From: Streptacidiphilus sp. P02-A3a
GTDB lineage: Bacteria; Actinomycetota; Actinomycetes; Streptomycetales; Streptomycetaceae
Direction of reading: 5' to 3'
Assembly: GCF_014084105.1 (NCBI RefSeq)
Contig: NZ_CP048289.1
Coordinates: forward strand, 1 to 64,000
DNA: 64,000 nucleotides
Below are positions 1 to 12,343 of the stretch, one piece after another. Positions within the stretch are counted from its first letter, which is position 1; every line of letters begins with the position of its first letter. Position numbers and translations under genes: made by a program. Below the pieces are notes generated by a model that was given only the letters and a program-made list of their open reading frames with translations, did not search any database and was not told where the DNA came from.

Positions 1-1860
1 GTGGAGCGACTGGGCAACGACCTCGGGGTCGAGTCCATGGACCGGAAGTGGCTTGAGCGCACCGCGCCGATGGGTCTGATGCACGACACCGCCCTGCTGG
101 CGGCGCCCAACGAGATGGCCAAGGCCAAGCTGGAAGGCCACCTGCTGCCCCGGATCACCGAGGCGCTGAGCCACCAGTACGGGCGGGCCATCCGGATCGC
201 CGTGATCGTCGACGCCAACGCCGCCTCCCTGGTTCCGCCGCCCCCGGTCGGCCAGGAGGAGCCCGAGCGGGCGCCCGAGCGGCAGTTGGATCGCCCCGGC
301 GACTATCCGTACCAGTCGCAGCACCGCGAGTACCCGCCGGCGCCGCAGCAGCCGCAGCAGGGGTACGGCTACGACTACGAGCAGCGGTCGGTCGGCTACC
401 CCGACCGGCCCGGCTACTACGGCGGCCCCGGCTACCCGGGCGCCTTCCCGGGACGCCCGCCGCACCCGCAGGACGACGAGTGGCCCCCCGCCTCGCCCGC
501 GCCGCAGCCCCGCCCCTGGGAGCAGCGCGCGGAACAGCAGCGCGAGCTGCGGGCCGAGCAGCAGCTGCGGGCCGAGCAGCAGCACCGGGCCGATCAGCAC
601 CGCGCCGAGCAGCACCGGCCGGAGCAGCAGCGCGGGGAGCACCAGCGGCAGGAACACCAGCAGCTGGAGGACCGCTCCGAGCACCTGCCGTCCGGGCGCC
701 CCGACGGCGGGCCGGCCGAGCGCTCCGCGACCGACGGCCCGCTCTCCGGCAACCTGCCGCCGCATCTGCCGGTGCACCGGCCCGGTGGCGGCTCCAGCAA
801 CAGTTCCGGGCTGCCCCGCAAGGACGAACCGGCCGCCCGACTGAACCCCAAGTACCTGTTCGAGACCTTCGTCATCGGCTCCAGCAACCGGTTCGCGCAC
901 GCGGCCGCGGTGGCTGTCGCCGAGGCCCCGGCCAAGGCGTACAACCCGCTGTTCATCTACGGCGAGTCCGGGCTCGGCAAGACCCACCTGCTGCACGCGA
1001 TCGGGCACTACGCCAGGAGCCTCTACCCCGGGACCCGGGTGCGCTACGTGAGCTCCGAGGAGTTCACCAACGAGTTCATCAACTCGATCCGGGACGACAA
1101 GGGCGACGGCTTCCGGCAGCGCTACCGGGACATGGACATCCTGCTGGTCGACGACATCCAGTTCCTGCAGAGCAAGGAGTCGACCCAGGAGGAGTTCTTC
1201 CACACCTTCAACACCCTGCACAACGCCAACAAGCAGATCGTGATCTCCTCGGACCGGCCGCCCAAGCAGCTGGTGACCCTGGAGGACCGGCTCCGCAACC
1301 GCTTCGAGTGGGGCCTGACCACCGACGTCCAGCCGCCCGAGCTGGAGACCCGGATCGCGATCCTGCGCAAGAAGGCCATCCAGGAGCAACTGAACGCCCC
1401 GCCGGAGGTGTTGGAGTTCATCGCTTCCCGGATCTCGCGCAACATCCGGGAGTTGGAGGGCGCGCTGATCCGGGTGACGGCCTTCGCCAGCCTCAACCGG
1501 GCCCCGGTGGACCTCCAGTTGGCCGAGGTCGTGCTCAAGGACCTGGTGCCGGGCGGCGAGGAGGCCGGGCCGGAGATCACCGCGACGGTCATCATGCAGC
1601 AGACCGCCGCGTACTTCGGGCTGAGCGTGGACGACCTGTGCGGCTCCTCGCGCAGCCGGGTGCTGGTCACCGCCCGACAGATCGCGATGTACCTGTGCCG
1701 GGAGCTGACGGACCTGTCGCTGCCGAAGATCGGCGCCCAGTTCGGCGGCCGGGACCACACCACGGTCATGCACGCGGACCGCAAGATCCGCACGATGATG
1801 GCGGAGCGGCGGTCCATCTACAACCAGGTGACCGAGCTCACCAACCGCATCAAGAGCTGA
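1..1860 (+). CDS. dnaA: Chromosomal replication initiator DnaA, 5' end cut by the window
   Basis: DnaA binds 9-bp DnaA boxes, forms an ATP-dependent filament at oriC and melts the origin. The Walker A motif GESGLGKT lies at residues 321-328 of the visible frame and Walker B LLVDDIQF at about 381-388. The domain IV signature [11 protein letters not shown] starts near residue 582. Residues 1-70 resemble the end of domain I, but the family normally starts about 20 residues earlier, so the GTG at position 1 is probably internal and the true start lies upstream. Domain II (about 80-270) is long and rich in Pro, Tyr and Gln, as in Streptomyces, and holds RAEQQ-type repeats at about 174-229. The gene is followed by a terminator hairpin and oriC. 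Confidence 0.97.
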   Translation: MERLGNDLGVESMDRKWLERTAPMGLMHDTALLAAPNEMAKAKLEGHLLPRITEALSHQYGRAIRIAVIVDANAASLVPPPPVGQEEPERAPERQLDRPGDYPYQSQHREYPPAPQQPQQGYGYDYEQRSVGYPDRPGYYGGPGYPGAFPGRPPHPQDDEWPPASPAPQPRPWEQRAEQQRELRAEQQLRAEQQHRADQHRAEQHRPEQQRGEHQRQEHQQLEDRSEHLPSGRPDGGPAERSATDGPLSGNLPPHLPVHRPGGGSSNSSGLPRKDEPAARLNPKYLFETFVIGSSNRFAHAAAVAVAEAPAKAYNPLFIYGESGLGKTHLLHAIGHYARSLYPGTRVRYVSSEEFTNEFINSIRDDKGDGFRQRYRDMDILLVDDIQFLQSKESTQEEFFHTFNTLHNANKQIVISSDRPPKQLVTLEDRLRNRFEWGLTTDVQPPELETRIAILRKKAIQEQLNAPPEVLEFIASRISRNIRELEGALIRVTAFASLNRAPVDLQLAEVVLKDLVPGGEEAGPEITATVIMQQTAAYFGLSVDDLCGSSRSRVLVTARQIAMYLCRELTDLSLPKIGAQFGGRDHTTVMHADRKIRTMMAERRSIYNQVTELTNRIKS

Positions 1861-1876
1861 CCTCGGGCACCCCCAG

Positions 1877-1909
1877 CGGGCGTCGGGACCACCGTCCCGG
1901 CGCCCGTTT
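1877..1909 (+). terminator. Terminator hairpin after dnaA
   Basis: Arms at 1877-1889 and 1894-1906 pair over 13 bp with one G-T wobble and a 4-nt loop. A TTTC run follows. It begins 17 bases after the dnaA stop and separates dnaA transcription from the origin. Confidence 0.7.
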
Positions 1910-1992
1910 CGCATGTCCGCGCCCGCCCGTGCCGGTCCCCGCTCCCGTCCCGGCAGCCGTACGCCTGCGCCCATGGTTCGAACAGCGGGGCC

Positions 1993-2600
1993 CGCGCGGC
2001 CAATTGTCCACAGTGGTCGGCCGGATTCGCCGTCCACACCCTGGGGAGAGCGGAGTTATCCCGAATCCCTCCACAGCCGTCACCATGGTGGGGGTGTCTG
2101 CCCAGCTCAGCTGCCTGTGTACTTGTGGGGAACGGTCGTCCACAGCCTGTGGAGAACTAATGGGCCGTCAACGGCGCGCCAGAGTTGTCCACGTGCCGTC
2201 CCCAGGAGTAGGGCACTTGTCCCCAGGTTGTCCACAGTTCTCCACAGGAATATCCCCAGTTCGGCAACATCCATCGACATTTCACCGGTCGGAGTGAAAG
2301 CGGCCACACAATGTTGTCCCGGAGGCTGGGGAGAACTACCCGGAAACCTGGGGACGCCGCTGGGGACAACCTGGGGACAAGTCAACTGACCTGTGGGGAA
2401 GCCCTGCCGCGTCCACAGCGACGCTAGTTTCTCCACCGGCTGCGTCCCCAGCCAATGTGGACAAAAAATAGGCCCTGACCAGGCAGAAAAGGGGTTATCC
2501 ACGGTATCCACAACACCTACTACTACTACCCAGAGTAGAGAGCTCAGGATTGATCAAAAAGCAGGTGGGGGCCAGATCTGTGGACAACGGTGACCCGACG
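1993..2600. other. oriC: Chromosomal replication origin oriC with many DnaA boxes
   Basis: The 963-base gap between dnaA and dnaN carries no credible gene but is packed with DnaA boxes on both strands. Perfect TTGTCCACA copies lie at 2004-2012 and 2228-2236 (+) and at 2456-2464 and 2579-2587 (-). One-mismatch boxes include 2136-2144, 2185-2193, 2217-2225, 2238-2246, 2495-2503 and 2504-2512 on the plus strand, and 2148-2156, 2361-2369 and 2372-2380 on the minus strand. Weaker ones lie at 2124-2132, 2327-2335 and 2392-2400. TTGTCCACA is the preferred box of high-GC actinomycetes. The boxes form several groups around an AT-richer stretch at about 2461-2565, the likely unwinding region. Confidence 0.95.
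2495..2528 (+). other. Candidate basal unwinding element: two tandem DnaA boxes plus DnaA-trios
   Basis: Two abutting boxes, TTATCCACG (2495-2503) and GTATCCACA (2504-2512), are followed by a 4-nt spacer and four CTA triplets (2517-2528). On the opposite strand the triplets read TAG, which fits the DnaA-trio consensus reported for the Bacillus subtilis origin. An AT-richer stretch (aggattgatcaaaaa) begins about 17 bases beyond. The order box-box-spacer-trio matches the known basal unwinding system. The assignment is by pattern only. Confidence 0.7.
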
Positions 2601-2823
2601 CGGGTTCGAACCGTCTTCGACCCATCAGCCTCGGCTGTCGGTGGAGTACGTCAGACTGTCCTCAGCAACAAGCGGCAACAGGAGCAGCGGCCGACCGGTC
2701 CGGCGGGTCACCGCTCCACAGGAAGAGTCCCCACCCTGGGGACGGTTCCAAACCGCGAACCAGACAACGGTGATCTCGACAGCGGTGATCCCGACAGCAG
2801 CAGCACACAGGAGGCGGTTACCG

Positions 2824-3954
2824 GTGAAGTTCCGGGTCGAGCGTGACGTCCTCGCGGAGGCCGTGGCCTGGGCCGCGCGCAGCCTCCCGGCCAGGCCGCC
2901 GGTGCCGGTGCTGGCCGGTCTGCTGCTGGTGGCGGACGAGGGCAAGCTGAGCCTGTCCGGATTCGACTACGAGGTCTCGGCCCGGGTCGAGGCGGAGGCG
3001 GACATCGACGAGCCGGGCACGGTCCTGGTCTCCGGTCGGCTGCTGGCCGACATCTCCCGCTCGCTGCCGAACCGCCCGGTGGAGATCTCCACCGACGGGG
3101 TCCGGGTGATCGTGGTCTGCGGCAGCTCGCGGTTCACACTGCCCACACTGCCTGTGGACGAGTACCCGGCGCTGCCGCAGATGCCCACCGTCTCCGGCGC
3201 CGTCCCCGGCGACCTCTTCGCCGCCGCCGTGGTGCAGGTGGCCACGGCCGCCGGGCGGGACGACACGCTGCCGGTGCTGACCGGGGTCCGGGTGGAGATC
3301 GAGGGCGACCGGATCACCCTGGCCGCGACCGACCGCTACCGCTTCGCCGTGCGCGAGCTGCTGTGGAAGCCGGAGCAGGAGGGCCTGTCGGCGGTCGCGC
3401 TGGTGCCCGCCAAGACGCTGCTGGACACCGCCAAGTCGCTCAGCGCCGGGGACGTGGTCAGCATCGCGCTGGCGGGCAGCGGCAAGGGCGAGGGGCTGAT
3501 CGGCTTCGAGGGGGCCGGGCGGCGGACCACCACCCGGCTGCTGGAGGGCGAGTTCCCGAAGTTCCGGGCGCTGTTCCCGACCGAGTTCAACTCCGTCGCG
3601 ACCATCGACACCCCGGCCTTCGTGGAGGCCGTCAAGCGCGTCTCGCTGGTGGCCGAGCGGAACACACCGGTCCGGTTGAGCTTCGAGCAGGGTGTGCTCA
3701 CCCTGGAGGCCGGATCCGGCGACGACGCCCAGGCCACCGAGCGGGTGGACGCCGATCTTGAGGGCGACGACATCTCGATCGCCTTCAACCCGGCCTACCT
3801 GCTGGACGGCCTGTCCGCGATCGACTCGGCGGTCGCCCAGCTGAGCTTCACCACCTCGACCAAGCCCGCCCTGCTCAGCGGCAAGCCCGCGGCCGACGCG
3901 GAGGCGGACGAGGCCTACAAGTACCTGATCATGCCGGTCCGGCTGTCCGGCTGA
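2824..3954 (+). CDS. dnaN: DNA polymerase III sliding clamp, beta subunit
   Basis: This is the ring-shaped processivity clamp of the replicative polymerase. The protein has 376 residues, the size usual for Streptomyces, and starts VKFRVERDVLAEAVAWAARS. Family segments such as LPVLTGVRVE and the C-terminal YKYLIMPVRLSG, which lines the partner-binding pocket, are visible. GTG 2824 is chosen as start because AGGAGG (2809-2814) sits 9 nt upstream and the N-terminus then fits the family. The frame stays open back to 2590, but that extension runs through origin sequence and has no family match. Two hairpins follow the gene. Confidence 0.97.
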   Translation: MKFRVERDVLAEAVAWAARSLPARPPVPVLAGLLLVADEGKLSLSGFDYEVSARVEAEADIDEPGTVLVSGRLLADISRSLPNRPVEISTDGVRVIVVCGSSRFTLPTLPVDEYPALPQMPTVSGAVPGDLFAAAVVQVATAAGRDDTLPVLTGVRVEIEGDRITLAATDRYRFAVRELLWKPEQEGLSAVALVPAKTLLDTAKSLSAGDVVSIALAGSGKGEGLIGFEGAGRRTTTRLLEGEFPKFRALFPTEFNSVATIDTPAFVEAVKRVSLVAERNTPVRLSFEQGVLTLEAGSGDDAQATERVDADLEGDDISIAFNPAYLLDGLSAIDSAVAQLSFTTSTKPALLSGKPAADAEADEAYKYLIMPVRLSG

Positions 3955-3960
3955 CCCTGA

Positions 3961-4002
3961 CCGGGGCGACGCCCCGGCAGTGGCCCCGGCAAGCGCCGGG
4001 GT
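3961..4002 (+). terminator. Tandem hairpins after dnaN
   Basis: CCGGGGC and GCCCCGG pair at 3961-3977, and a second stem pairs GGCCCCGGC with GCCGGGGTC at about 3982-4002. They begin 6 bases after the dnaN stop. There is no long T run, as is common in actinomycetes. Confidence 0.55.
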
Positions 4003-4097
4003 CGGCGGGGCGGTGGCTCGCGCCGTACCGGGTAGGAGCGCTGAGCGGGAGTTAACGCAGATGGGCCCTACGCCCGGTGGCCCCCAGGCCCCGGGCG

Positions 4098-4103
4098 TAG
4101 GCT
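4098..4103 (+). promoter_or_regulatory. Candidate -10 element for gnd
   Basis: TAGGCT fits the actinobacterial TANNNT -10 pattern and would place transcription start near 4110, leaving a leader of about 50 nt before gnd. No convincing -35 element is seen. Confidence 0.35.
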
Positions 4104-4161
4104 CGCCCCGTGGCGGCAACGGGGCCGCGCGCCGGTAGTCACCTCGAACGAAGGACTTGTG

Positions 4162-5037
4162 ATGGAGCTCGGACTGATCGGTCTCGGCAAGATGGGCGGC
4201 AACATGCGCGAGCGCATCCGCCGCGCCGGCCACACCGTCGTCGGCTACGACCGCAACCCCGACCTGGCCGATGTGTCCAGCCTCAAGGACCTCGTCGGCG
4301 CGCTGTCCGCCCCGCGCGTGATCTGGGTGATGGTCCCGGCCGGTGGCCCCACCCAGGACACCATCGACGAGCTCGGCGAGCTGCTGGAGCCCGGCGACGT
4401 GGTCGTCGACGGCGGCAACTCCCGCTGGACGGACGACGAGAAGCACGCCGGGGAGCTGAAGGCCAAGGGCATCGGCTTCGTCGACTGCGGCGTCTCCGGC
4501 GGCGTCTGGGGCCTGAAGAACGGCTACGCGCTGATGTACGGCGGCGAGGCCGAGGACATCGCCAAGGTCCAGCCGATCTTCGACGCGCTCAAGCCCGAGG
4601 GCGACGCGGGCTCGGTCCACGCGGGCAAGGTCGGCGCCGGCCACTTCGCCAAGATGGTCCACAACGGCATCGAGTACGCCATGATGCAGGCCTACGCCGA
4701 GGGCTGGGAGCTGCTGGAGGCCGTGGACTCGGTCACCGACGTCCGCGAGGTCTTCCGCTCCTGGCAGCAGGGCACGGTGATCCGCTCCTGGCTGCTCGAC
4801 CTGGCCGTCAACGCGCTGGACGACGACGAGCACCTGGACAAGCTCCGGGGCTTCGCCCAGGACTCCGGCGAGGGCCGGTGGACGGTCGAGGCCGCCATCG
4901 ACCACGCCGTGCCGCTGCCCGCGATCACCGCCTCGCTGTTCGCCCGCTTCGCCTCGCGCCAGGACGACTCCCCGCAGATGAAGATGATCGCCGCGCTGCG
5001 CAACCAGTTCGGCGGCCACGCGGTCGAGAGCAAGTAG
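4162..5037 (+). CDS. gnd: 6-phosphogluconate dehydrogenase, decarboxylating (short type)
   Basis: It oxidises and decarboxylates 6-phosphogluconate to ribulose 5-phosphate in the pentose phosphate pathway. The 291-residue length fits the short, GntZ/YqeC-type class rather than the 470-residue enzyme. The N-terminal Rossmann motif GLGKMGGNM, the substrate-loop segment GGNSRWTDD, the GVSGGVWG motif and the helix with HFAKMVHNGIEYAMMQAY, which carries the catalytic Lys, are all present. ATG 4162 is preferred over the adjacent GTG 4159 because AAGGA (4151-4155) is 6 nt upstream. Its place between dnaN and recF is the conserved streptomycete order. It has no direct replication role. Confidence 0.93.
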   Translation: MELGLIGLGKMGGNMRERIRRAGHTVVGYDRNPDLADVSSLKDLVGALSAPRVIWVMVPAGGPTQDTIDELGELLEPGDVVVDGGNSRWTDDEKHAGELKAKGIGFVDCGVSGGVWGLKNGYALMYGGEAEDIAKVQPIFDALKPEGDAGSVHAGKVGAGHFAKMVHNGIEYAMMQAYAEGWELLEAVDSVTDVREVFRSWQQGTVIRSWLLDLAVNALDDDEHLDKLRGFAQDSGEGRWTVEAAIDHAVPLPAITASLFARFASRQDDSPQMKMIAALRNQFGGHAVESK

Positions 5038-5119
5038 TCACCACGCCGCGGCGCCCCGGCGTCGCCACCTCCCGGCGCCACAAGTGAACTGACGAGAAGA
5101 AGGCTGACGAGTCCGGAGC

Positions 5120-6250
5120 ATGCACGTCGCGCATCTGTCGTTGGCCGACTTCCGCTGCTACGCCCGGGTCGAGGTACCCCTTGATCCGGGCGTCACCGTG
5201 TTCACCGGCCCCAACGGCCAGGGCAAGACCAACCTGGTCGAGGCGGTCGGCTATGTGGCGACCCTGGGCAGCCACCGGGTCGCCGGTGACGCGCCGCTGG
5301 TGCGGCTGGGCGCCGAGCGGGCGGTGATCCGCGCCGCGGTGGTCCGCGACGAGCGGCAGACCCTGGTCGAGCTGGAGCTCAATCCGGGCCGGGCGAACCG
5401 GGCCCGGATCAACCGCTCCGACAACGTCCGCCCGCGCGACGTGCTCGGGCTGCTGCGCACGGTGCTGTTCGCGCCCGAGGACCTGGCCCTGGTCAAGGGG
5501 GACCCGGGGGAGCGGCGGCGGTTCCTGGACGAGCTGCTGGTGGCCCGGGCGCCGCGGCTGGCCGGGGTCCGCCAGGACTACGAGCGGGTGCTCAAGCAGC
5601 GCAACGCGCTGCTGAAGTCCGCCGCGATGGCCCGCCGGTCCAGTGGCCGGGTGGAGCTGTCCACACTGGACGTCTGGGACGACCACCTGGCCCGGGCCGG
5701 GGCTGAGCTGCTGGCCGCTCGGCTGGAGCTGGTCGGCGCGCTGCAGCCGCTGGTCCGCACCGCCTACGAGGAGCTGGCGCCCGGCGGCGGCCCGACGCTG
5801 CTGGAGTACCGCAGCTCGCTGGGTGAGCAGGCGGAGCTGGGCGGTGGCCGGGAGGGCCTGTACCGGGAGCTGCTGCGGGCCCTGGGCGAGGCCCGCAAGC
5901 AGGAGATCGAGCGCGGGATCACCCTGGTCGGGCCGCACCGGGACGAGCTCGGGCTGCGCCTGGGCGAGCTGCCCGCCAAGGGCTACGCCAGCCACGGGGA
6001 GGCCTGGTCGTTCGCGCTGGGCCTGCGGCTGGCCTCGTACGAGCTGCTGCGGGCGGACGGCGGCGAGCCGGTGCTGGTGCTCGACGACGTGTTCGCGGAG
6101 CTGGACACCCGCCGCCGGGAGCGGCTGGCGGAGCTGGTCGCCCCCGGTGAGCAGGTACTGGTGACCGCCGCCGTGGCCGAGGACGTGCCGCGGGCGCTCG
6201 TCGGCAGCCGCTACTCGGTCGCCGACGGCGAAGTCAAGCGGAACCCCTGA
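5120..6250 (+). CDS. recF: DNA replication and repair protein RecF
   Basis: RecF is an SMC-like ATPase that loads RecA at single-strand gaps with RecO and RecR. The protein has 376 residues. Walker A GPNGQGKT is at residues 30-37, and the C-terminal Walker B and D-loop segment [12 protein letters not shown] is near residue 315. The central part, with [20 protein letters not shown], matches the family. ATG 5120 has only a tight GGAG (5115-5118), with an alternative AGAAGG further upstream, so translation may depend partly on readthrough from gnd, which ends 82 bases before. The order dnaN-gnd-recF-DUF721-gyrB is intact. Confidence 0.95.
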   Translation: MHVAHLSLADFRCYARVEVPLDPGVTVFTGPNGQGKTNLVEAVGYVATLGSHRVAGDAPLVRLGAERAVIRAAVVRDERQTLVELELNPGRANRARINRSDNVRPRDVLGLLRTVLFAPEDLALVKGDPGERRRFLDELLVARAPRLAGVRQDYERVLKQRNALLKSAAMARRSSGRVELSTLDVWDDHLARAGAELLAARLELVGALQPLVRTAYEELAPGGGPTLLEYRSSLGEQAELGGGREGLYRELLRALGEARKQEIERGITLVGPHRDELGLRLGELPAKGYASHGEAWSFALGLRLASYELLRADGGEPVLVLDDVFAELDTRRRERLAELVAPGEQVLVTAAVAEDVPRALVGSRYSVADGEVKRNP

Positions 6251-6351
6251 ACTCCCGCCCGAAACTCCTGAAGTCTTCCGTTGCGCCCGCGGCCTCGTAC
6301 CCTTGCTCACAGGCTCCGCCGCCGGGGGCCGGTGTCGCGGAGCCCGGACTC

Positions 6352-6466
6352 CCGGCGGGACGGCGGGACGGCGGGACGGCTGAACGGCGGGACGGCTGAA
6401 CGGCGGGAGGCCGGGACGACAGAACGGCTGGCCGGACGGTCGGCCGGACGGTCGGCTGGAGGGCTG
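6352..6466. repeat. Short-period GGACGG repeats between recF and the DciA-like gene
   Basis: The 323-base gap 6251-6573 holds no gene. Within it, 9-bp units of the type GGACGGCGG and then about 12-bp units of the type GGACGGTCGGCC recur with small variations. They give a purine-biased, slippage-prone tract. No hairpin or binding site could be assigned to it. Confidence 0.6.
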
Positions 6467-6573
6467 GTCGTCGGTCGCTCGATGCCTCTCCGCATCGACC
6501 CCTCCCCCGCACCGCCCGTGGCCGGTCCCCGGCCGACGGAGCCGCACACCATCCCGGGAAGAGCGAGGCGACT

Positions 6574-7116
6574 GTGAGCGAGGCGACCGAGGCTGCCGAC
6601 GGCGGTGGGCCCGAGGAGCAGCTGTCCGGCGTGGACCTGGCCCGGGTCGCGCTGCGCAACGCCAAGGAGCTGGCCCGGCAGCGCGGCGACAACGTCCGGC
6701 AGCGCAAGGAGGCCCGGCGGACCGGGCTGCGCAGCGGCGCCCGGGCGGACGGCCGGGACCCGCAGCCGCTGGGGGCGGCCATCGGGCGGCTGCTGGCCGA
6801 GCGCGGCTGGGAGGCCCCGGCGGCGGTGGGCGGGGTGATGGGGCGCTGGCCGCAGATCGTCGGCCGCGACCTGGCGGCGCACTGCGAGCCGGAGGGCTAC
6901 GCGGAGGACGAGCGGGTGCTGACCGTCCGCTGCACCTCCACCGCCTGGGCGACGCAGATCCGGCTGATGGCCCCGCAGCTGGTGAGGCGGCTGAACCAGG
7001 AGCTGGGCCAGGGCACGGTGAGGCTGATCAAGGTGCAGGGGCCGGGTGGTCCGCAGCGCAGTTACGGGCGGCTGCGGGCTCCGGGAAGCAAGGGTCCCGG
7101 GGACACCTGGGGGTGA
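6574..7116 (+). CDS. DUF721 family protein, DciA-like helicase operator
   Basis: The 180-residue protein matches the DUF721 layout: a charged N-terminal arm (about 1-65) and a compact domain from about 70 to 150. Typical segments are VGGVMGRWPQIVGRDLAAHC, then VLTVRCTSTAWATQIRLM and the helix LVRRLNQELG. DUF721 includes DciA, which interacts with the replicative helicase DnaB in bacteria lacking DnaC or DnaI, so a role in helicase loading is likely but inferred. The GTG start has only a weak GGAAG upstream. It lies in the conserved slot between recF and gyrB. Confidence 0.85.
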   Translation: MSEATEAADGGGPEEQLSGVDLARVALRNAKELARQRGDNVRQRKEARRTGLRSGARADGRDPQPLGAAIGRLLAERGWEAPAAVGGVMGRWPQIVGRDLAAHCEPEGYAEDERVLTVRCTSTAWATQIRLMAPQLVRRLNQELGQGTVRLIKVQGPGGPQRSYGRLRAPGSKGPGDTWG

Positions 7117-7236
7117 CCGAGTGGATCGGCTGAGTGCCCATGTGAGCCCATTCCGCACCCCACGCGGGTGGTGGGATACATCCGGCCCAGTTTTTGTGCG
7201 GCACGGGGGAGCCCAGGGGCTGCCAAAGGCCCATGA

Positions 7237-9447
<2,211 letters not shown>

Positions 9448-9506
9448 CGACCCCGCGGGTCGTTCGAGAGTCCCTGGCAGCACGCACGAGAGGAAACTGA
9501 CCCGCA

Positions 9507-12167
9507 GTGGTCGACGACGACAAGCCCAACGGCCCCGAGGACGACCTTCCCGGCCTGCCGGTCGAGCCCGAGAGCAACCTGCGCATCGAGCAGGTCGAGC
9601 TTGAGAGCGAGATGCAGCGCTCCTACCTCGACTACGCGATGAGCGTCATCGTGAGCCGGGCGCTGCCCGAGGTCCGCGACGGTCTCAAGCCGGTGCACCG
9701 GCGGGTGCTCTACGCCATGTACGACGGCGGCTACCGGCCGGAGAAGGGCTACTACAAGTGCGCCCGCGTCGTCGGCGACGTGATGGGCAACTACCACCCG
9801 CACGGCGACACCTCGATCTACGACACCGTGGTCCGGTTGGCGCAGCCCTGGTCACTGCGGATGCCGCTGGTCGACGGCAACGGCAACTTCGGTTCCCCGG
9901 GCAACGACCCGGCGGCGGCCATGCGCTACACCGAGTGCAAGATGATGCCGCTGGCCATGGAGATGATGCGGGACATCGACGAGGAGACCGTCGACTTCTC
10001 CGCGAACTACGACGGGCGCTCGCAGGAGCCCGACGTGCTCCCGGCCCGCTTCCCGAACCTGCTGGTCAACGGCGCGACCGGGATCGCGGTCGGGATGGCG
10101 ACCAACATCCCGCCGCACAACCTGCGCGAGGTCGCCTCCGGCGCGCTCTGGTACCTGAGCAACCCGACCGCCTCCGGCGAGGAGCTGCAGGACGCGCTGA
10201 TCGAGCGGATCAAGGGCCCGGACTTCCCCACCGGCGCGCTGATCGTCGGCCGCCGGGGGATCGAGGACGCCTACCGCACCGGTCGCGGCTCGATCACCAT
10301 GCGGGCCGTGGTCGAGGTCGAGGAGATCCAGGGCCGCCAGTGCCTGGTGATCACCGAGCTGCCGTACCAGGTGAACCCGGACAACCTGGCGCTGAAGATC
10401 GCCGACCTGGTCAAGGACGGCCGGGTGGGCGGCATCGCCGACGTCCGGGACGAGTCCTCCTCGCGTACCGGCCAGCGGCTGGTGGTGGTGCTCAAGCGGG
10501 ACGCGGTCGCCAAGGTGGTGCTGAACAACCTCTACAAGCACACCGACCTGCAGACCAACTTCGGCGCCAACATGCTGGCCCTGGTCGACGGGGTGCCCCG
10601 GACGCTGTCGATCGACGCCTTCATCCGGCACTGGGTGAACCACCAGATCGACGTCATCGTCCGGCGGACCACCTTCCGGCTGCGCAAGGCCGAGGAGCGC
10701 GCGCACATCCTGCGCGGGCTGCTCAAGGCGCTGGACGCGATCGACGAGGTGATCGCGACCATCCGCCGGTCGCACACGGTCGAGGAGTCCCGGGCGGGCC
10801 TGATGGCGTTGCTGGCCATCGACGAGCTCCAGGCCAACGCGATCCTGGAGATGCAGCTGCGCCGGCTGGCCGCGCTGGAGCACCAGAAGATCACCGCCGA
10901 GTACGACGACCTGATGTCCAAGATCAACGAGTACAACGCGATCCTGGCCTCCCCGGAGCGGCAGCGCGCGATCATCGCCGAGGAGCTGGCGATCGTCGTG
11001 GAGAAGTACGGCGACGAGCGGCGCAGCACGCTGATCCCGTACGAGGGCGACATGTCCGTCGAGGACCTGATCGCCGAAGAGGACATCGTCGTCACCATCA
11101 CCCGGGGCGGCTACGTCAAGCGCACCCGCAGCGACCTGTACCGCTCGCAGAAGCGCGGCGGCAAGGGCGTGCGCGGGGCGCAGCTGAAGCAGGACGACAT
11201 CGTCGACCACTTCTTCGTGACCACCACCCACAACTGGATCCTCTTCTTCACCAACAAGGGCCGGGTCTACCGGGCCAAGGGCTACGAGCTGCCGGACGCC
11301 GGCCGGGACGCCCGCGGCCAGCACGTGGCCAACCTGCTGGCCTTCCAGCCGGGCGAGCACATCGCCCAGGTGATGGCGGTGCGCACCTACGAGGCCGCGC
11401 CGTACCTGGTGCTGGCCACCCGTGAGGGCCTGGTCAAGAAGACCCCGCTGAAGGACTACGACTCGCCCCGTTCGGGTGGTCTGATCGCGATCAACCTGCG
11501 GACCGACGAGGAGGGCCGGGACGACGAGCTGATCGGCGCCGAGCTGGTCTCCGCCGAGGACGACCTGCTGCTGGTCAGCAAGATGGCGCAGGCGATCCGG
11601 TTCACCGCGACCGACGAGTCCATGCGGCCGATGAGCCGGGCCACCTCGGGTGTGAAGGGCATGAGTTTCCGCGAGGGGGACGAACTCCTCTCGATGAACG
11701 TCATCCGACCTGGTACCTATGTGTTCACGGCCACCGACGGCGGCTACGCCAAGCGGACCAAGGTGGACGAATACCGAGTTCAGGGCCGTGGCGGCCTCGG
11801 CATCAAGGCGGCGAAGATCGTCGAGAACCGTGGCATCCTGGTCGGGGCGCTGGTGGTGGAGGAAACGGACGAGATCCTGGCAATCACCCTCGGGGGCGGA
11901 GTAATTCGCACCAGGGTTGTCGAAGTTCGTGAAACCAGTCGTGACACCATGGGCGTCCAACTGATCAACCTGGGTAAGCGGGACGCCGTCGTCGGCATCG
12001 CTCGCAACGCCGAGGGAGCCGGTGACGACGAGTTGGACGAGAACGGTGAGGGCGAACCCGGGACCGACGCGGGTGAGGCCGTCGTCGTGGACCCGGTGGC
12101 CGTGGACCCCGATTCCGGGGTAGACGGTCAGGGGACCGAGGAGCAGTCGGACGAAACGTCCGAGTGA
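9507..12167 (+). CDS. gyrA: DNA gyrase subunit A
   Basis: GyrA cuts and rejoins DNA and wraps it with its C-terminal beta-pinwheel. The protein has 886 residues. The active-site tyrosine in AAAMRYTE is residue 141. The quinolone-determining loop reads [10 protein letters not shown], with Thr102 where E. coli has Ser83 and mycobacteria have Ala. The GyrA box SQKRGGKGV needed for wrapping is present. The tail after about residue 830 is acidic and low in complexity. GTG 9507 has GAGAGGA about 12 nt upstream. It is probably co-transcribed with gyrB. Confidence 0.97.
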   Translation: MVDDDKPNGPEDDLPGLPVEPESNLRIEQVELESEMQRSYLDYAMSVIVSRALPEVRDGLKPVHRRVLYAMYDGGYRPEKGYYKCARVVGDVMGNYHPHGDTSIYDTVVRLAQPWSLRMPLVDGNGNFGSPGNDPAAAMRYTECKMMPLAMEMMRDIDEETVDFSANYDGRSQEPDVLPARFPNLLVNGATGIAVGMATNIPPHNLREVASGALWYLSNPTASGEELQDALIERIKGPDFPTGALIVGRRGIEDAYRTGRGSITMRAVVEVEEIQGRQCLVITELPYQVNPDNLALKIADLVKDGRVGGIADVRDESSSRTGQRLVVVLKRDAVAKVVLNNLYKHTDLQTNFGANMLALVDGVPRTLSIDAFIRHWVNHQIDVIVRRTTFRLRKAEERAHILRGLLKALDAIDEVIATIRRSHTVEESRAGLMALLAIDELQANAILEMQLRRLAALEHQKITAEYDDLMSKINEYNAILASPERQRAIIAEELAIVVEKYGDERRSTLIPYEGDMSVEDLIAEEDIVVTITRGGYVKRTRSDLYRSQKRGGKGVRGAQLKQDDIVDHFFVTTTHNWILFFTNKGRVYRAKGYELPDAGRDARGQHVANLLAFQPGEHIAQVMAVRTYEAAPYLVLATREGLVKKTPLKDYDSPRSGGLIAINLRTDEEGRDDELIGAELVSAEDDLLLVSKMAQAIRFTATDESMRPMSRATSGVKGMSFREGDELLSMNVIRPGTYVFTATDGGYAKRTKVDEYRVQGRGGLGIKAAKIVENRGILVGALVVEETDEILAITLGGGVIRTRVVEVRETSRDTMGVQLINLGKRDAVVGIARNAEGAGDDELDENGEGEPGTDAGEAVVVDPVAVDPDSGVDGQGTEEQSDETSE

Positions 12168-12343
12168 TCCGGTGGTCTCCCATGGTCGGGCGCTGACCTG
12201 GTCGGTGGCCCGACCGCCTGCTGTCGCCAGCGGACAGATTCACCGACACGCTGTTCAACAAGACGCCGTTCGCCGGGACGCCGTCTGACAACACATCGAG
12301 CCAGGACCGACCGGTCCTGGTGGGGAACTCCGGGAGGACCAGG

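Noticed and set aside
2590..2823. In-frame upstream extension of dnaN from GTG 2590
   Set aside because: The extra 78 codons lie in origin sequence and have no family match. GTG 2824 has a strong ribosome site and gives the standard N-terminus.
2818..5019. 733-codon open frame on the minus strand across dnaN and gnd
   Set aside because: It is the antisense shadow typical of GC-rich genes. It has low-complexity Arg/Gly/Leu content and overlaps two clear genes.
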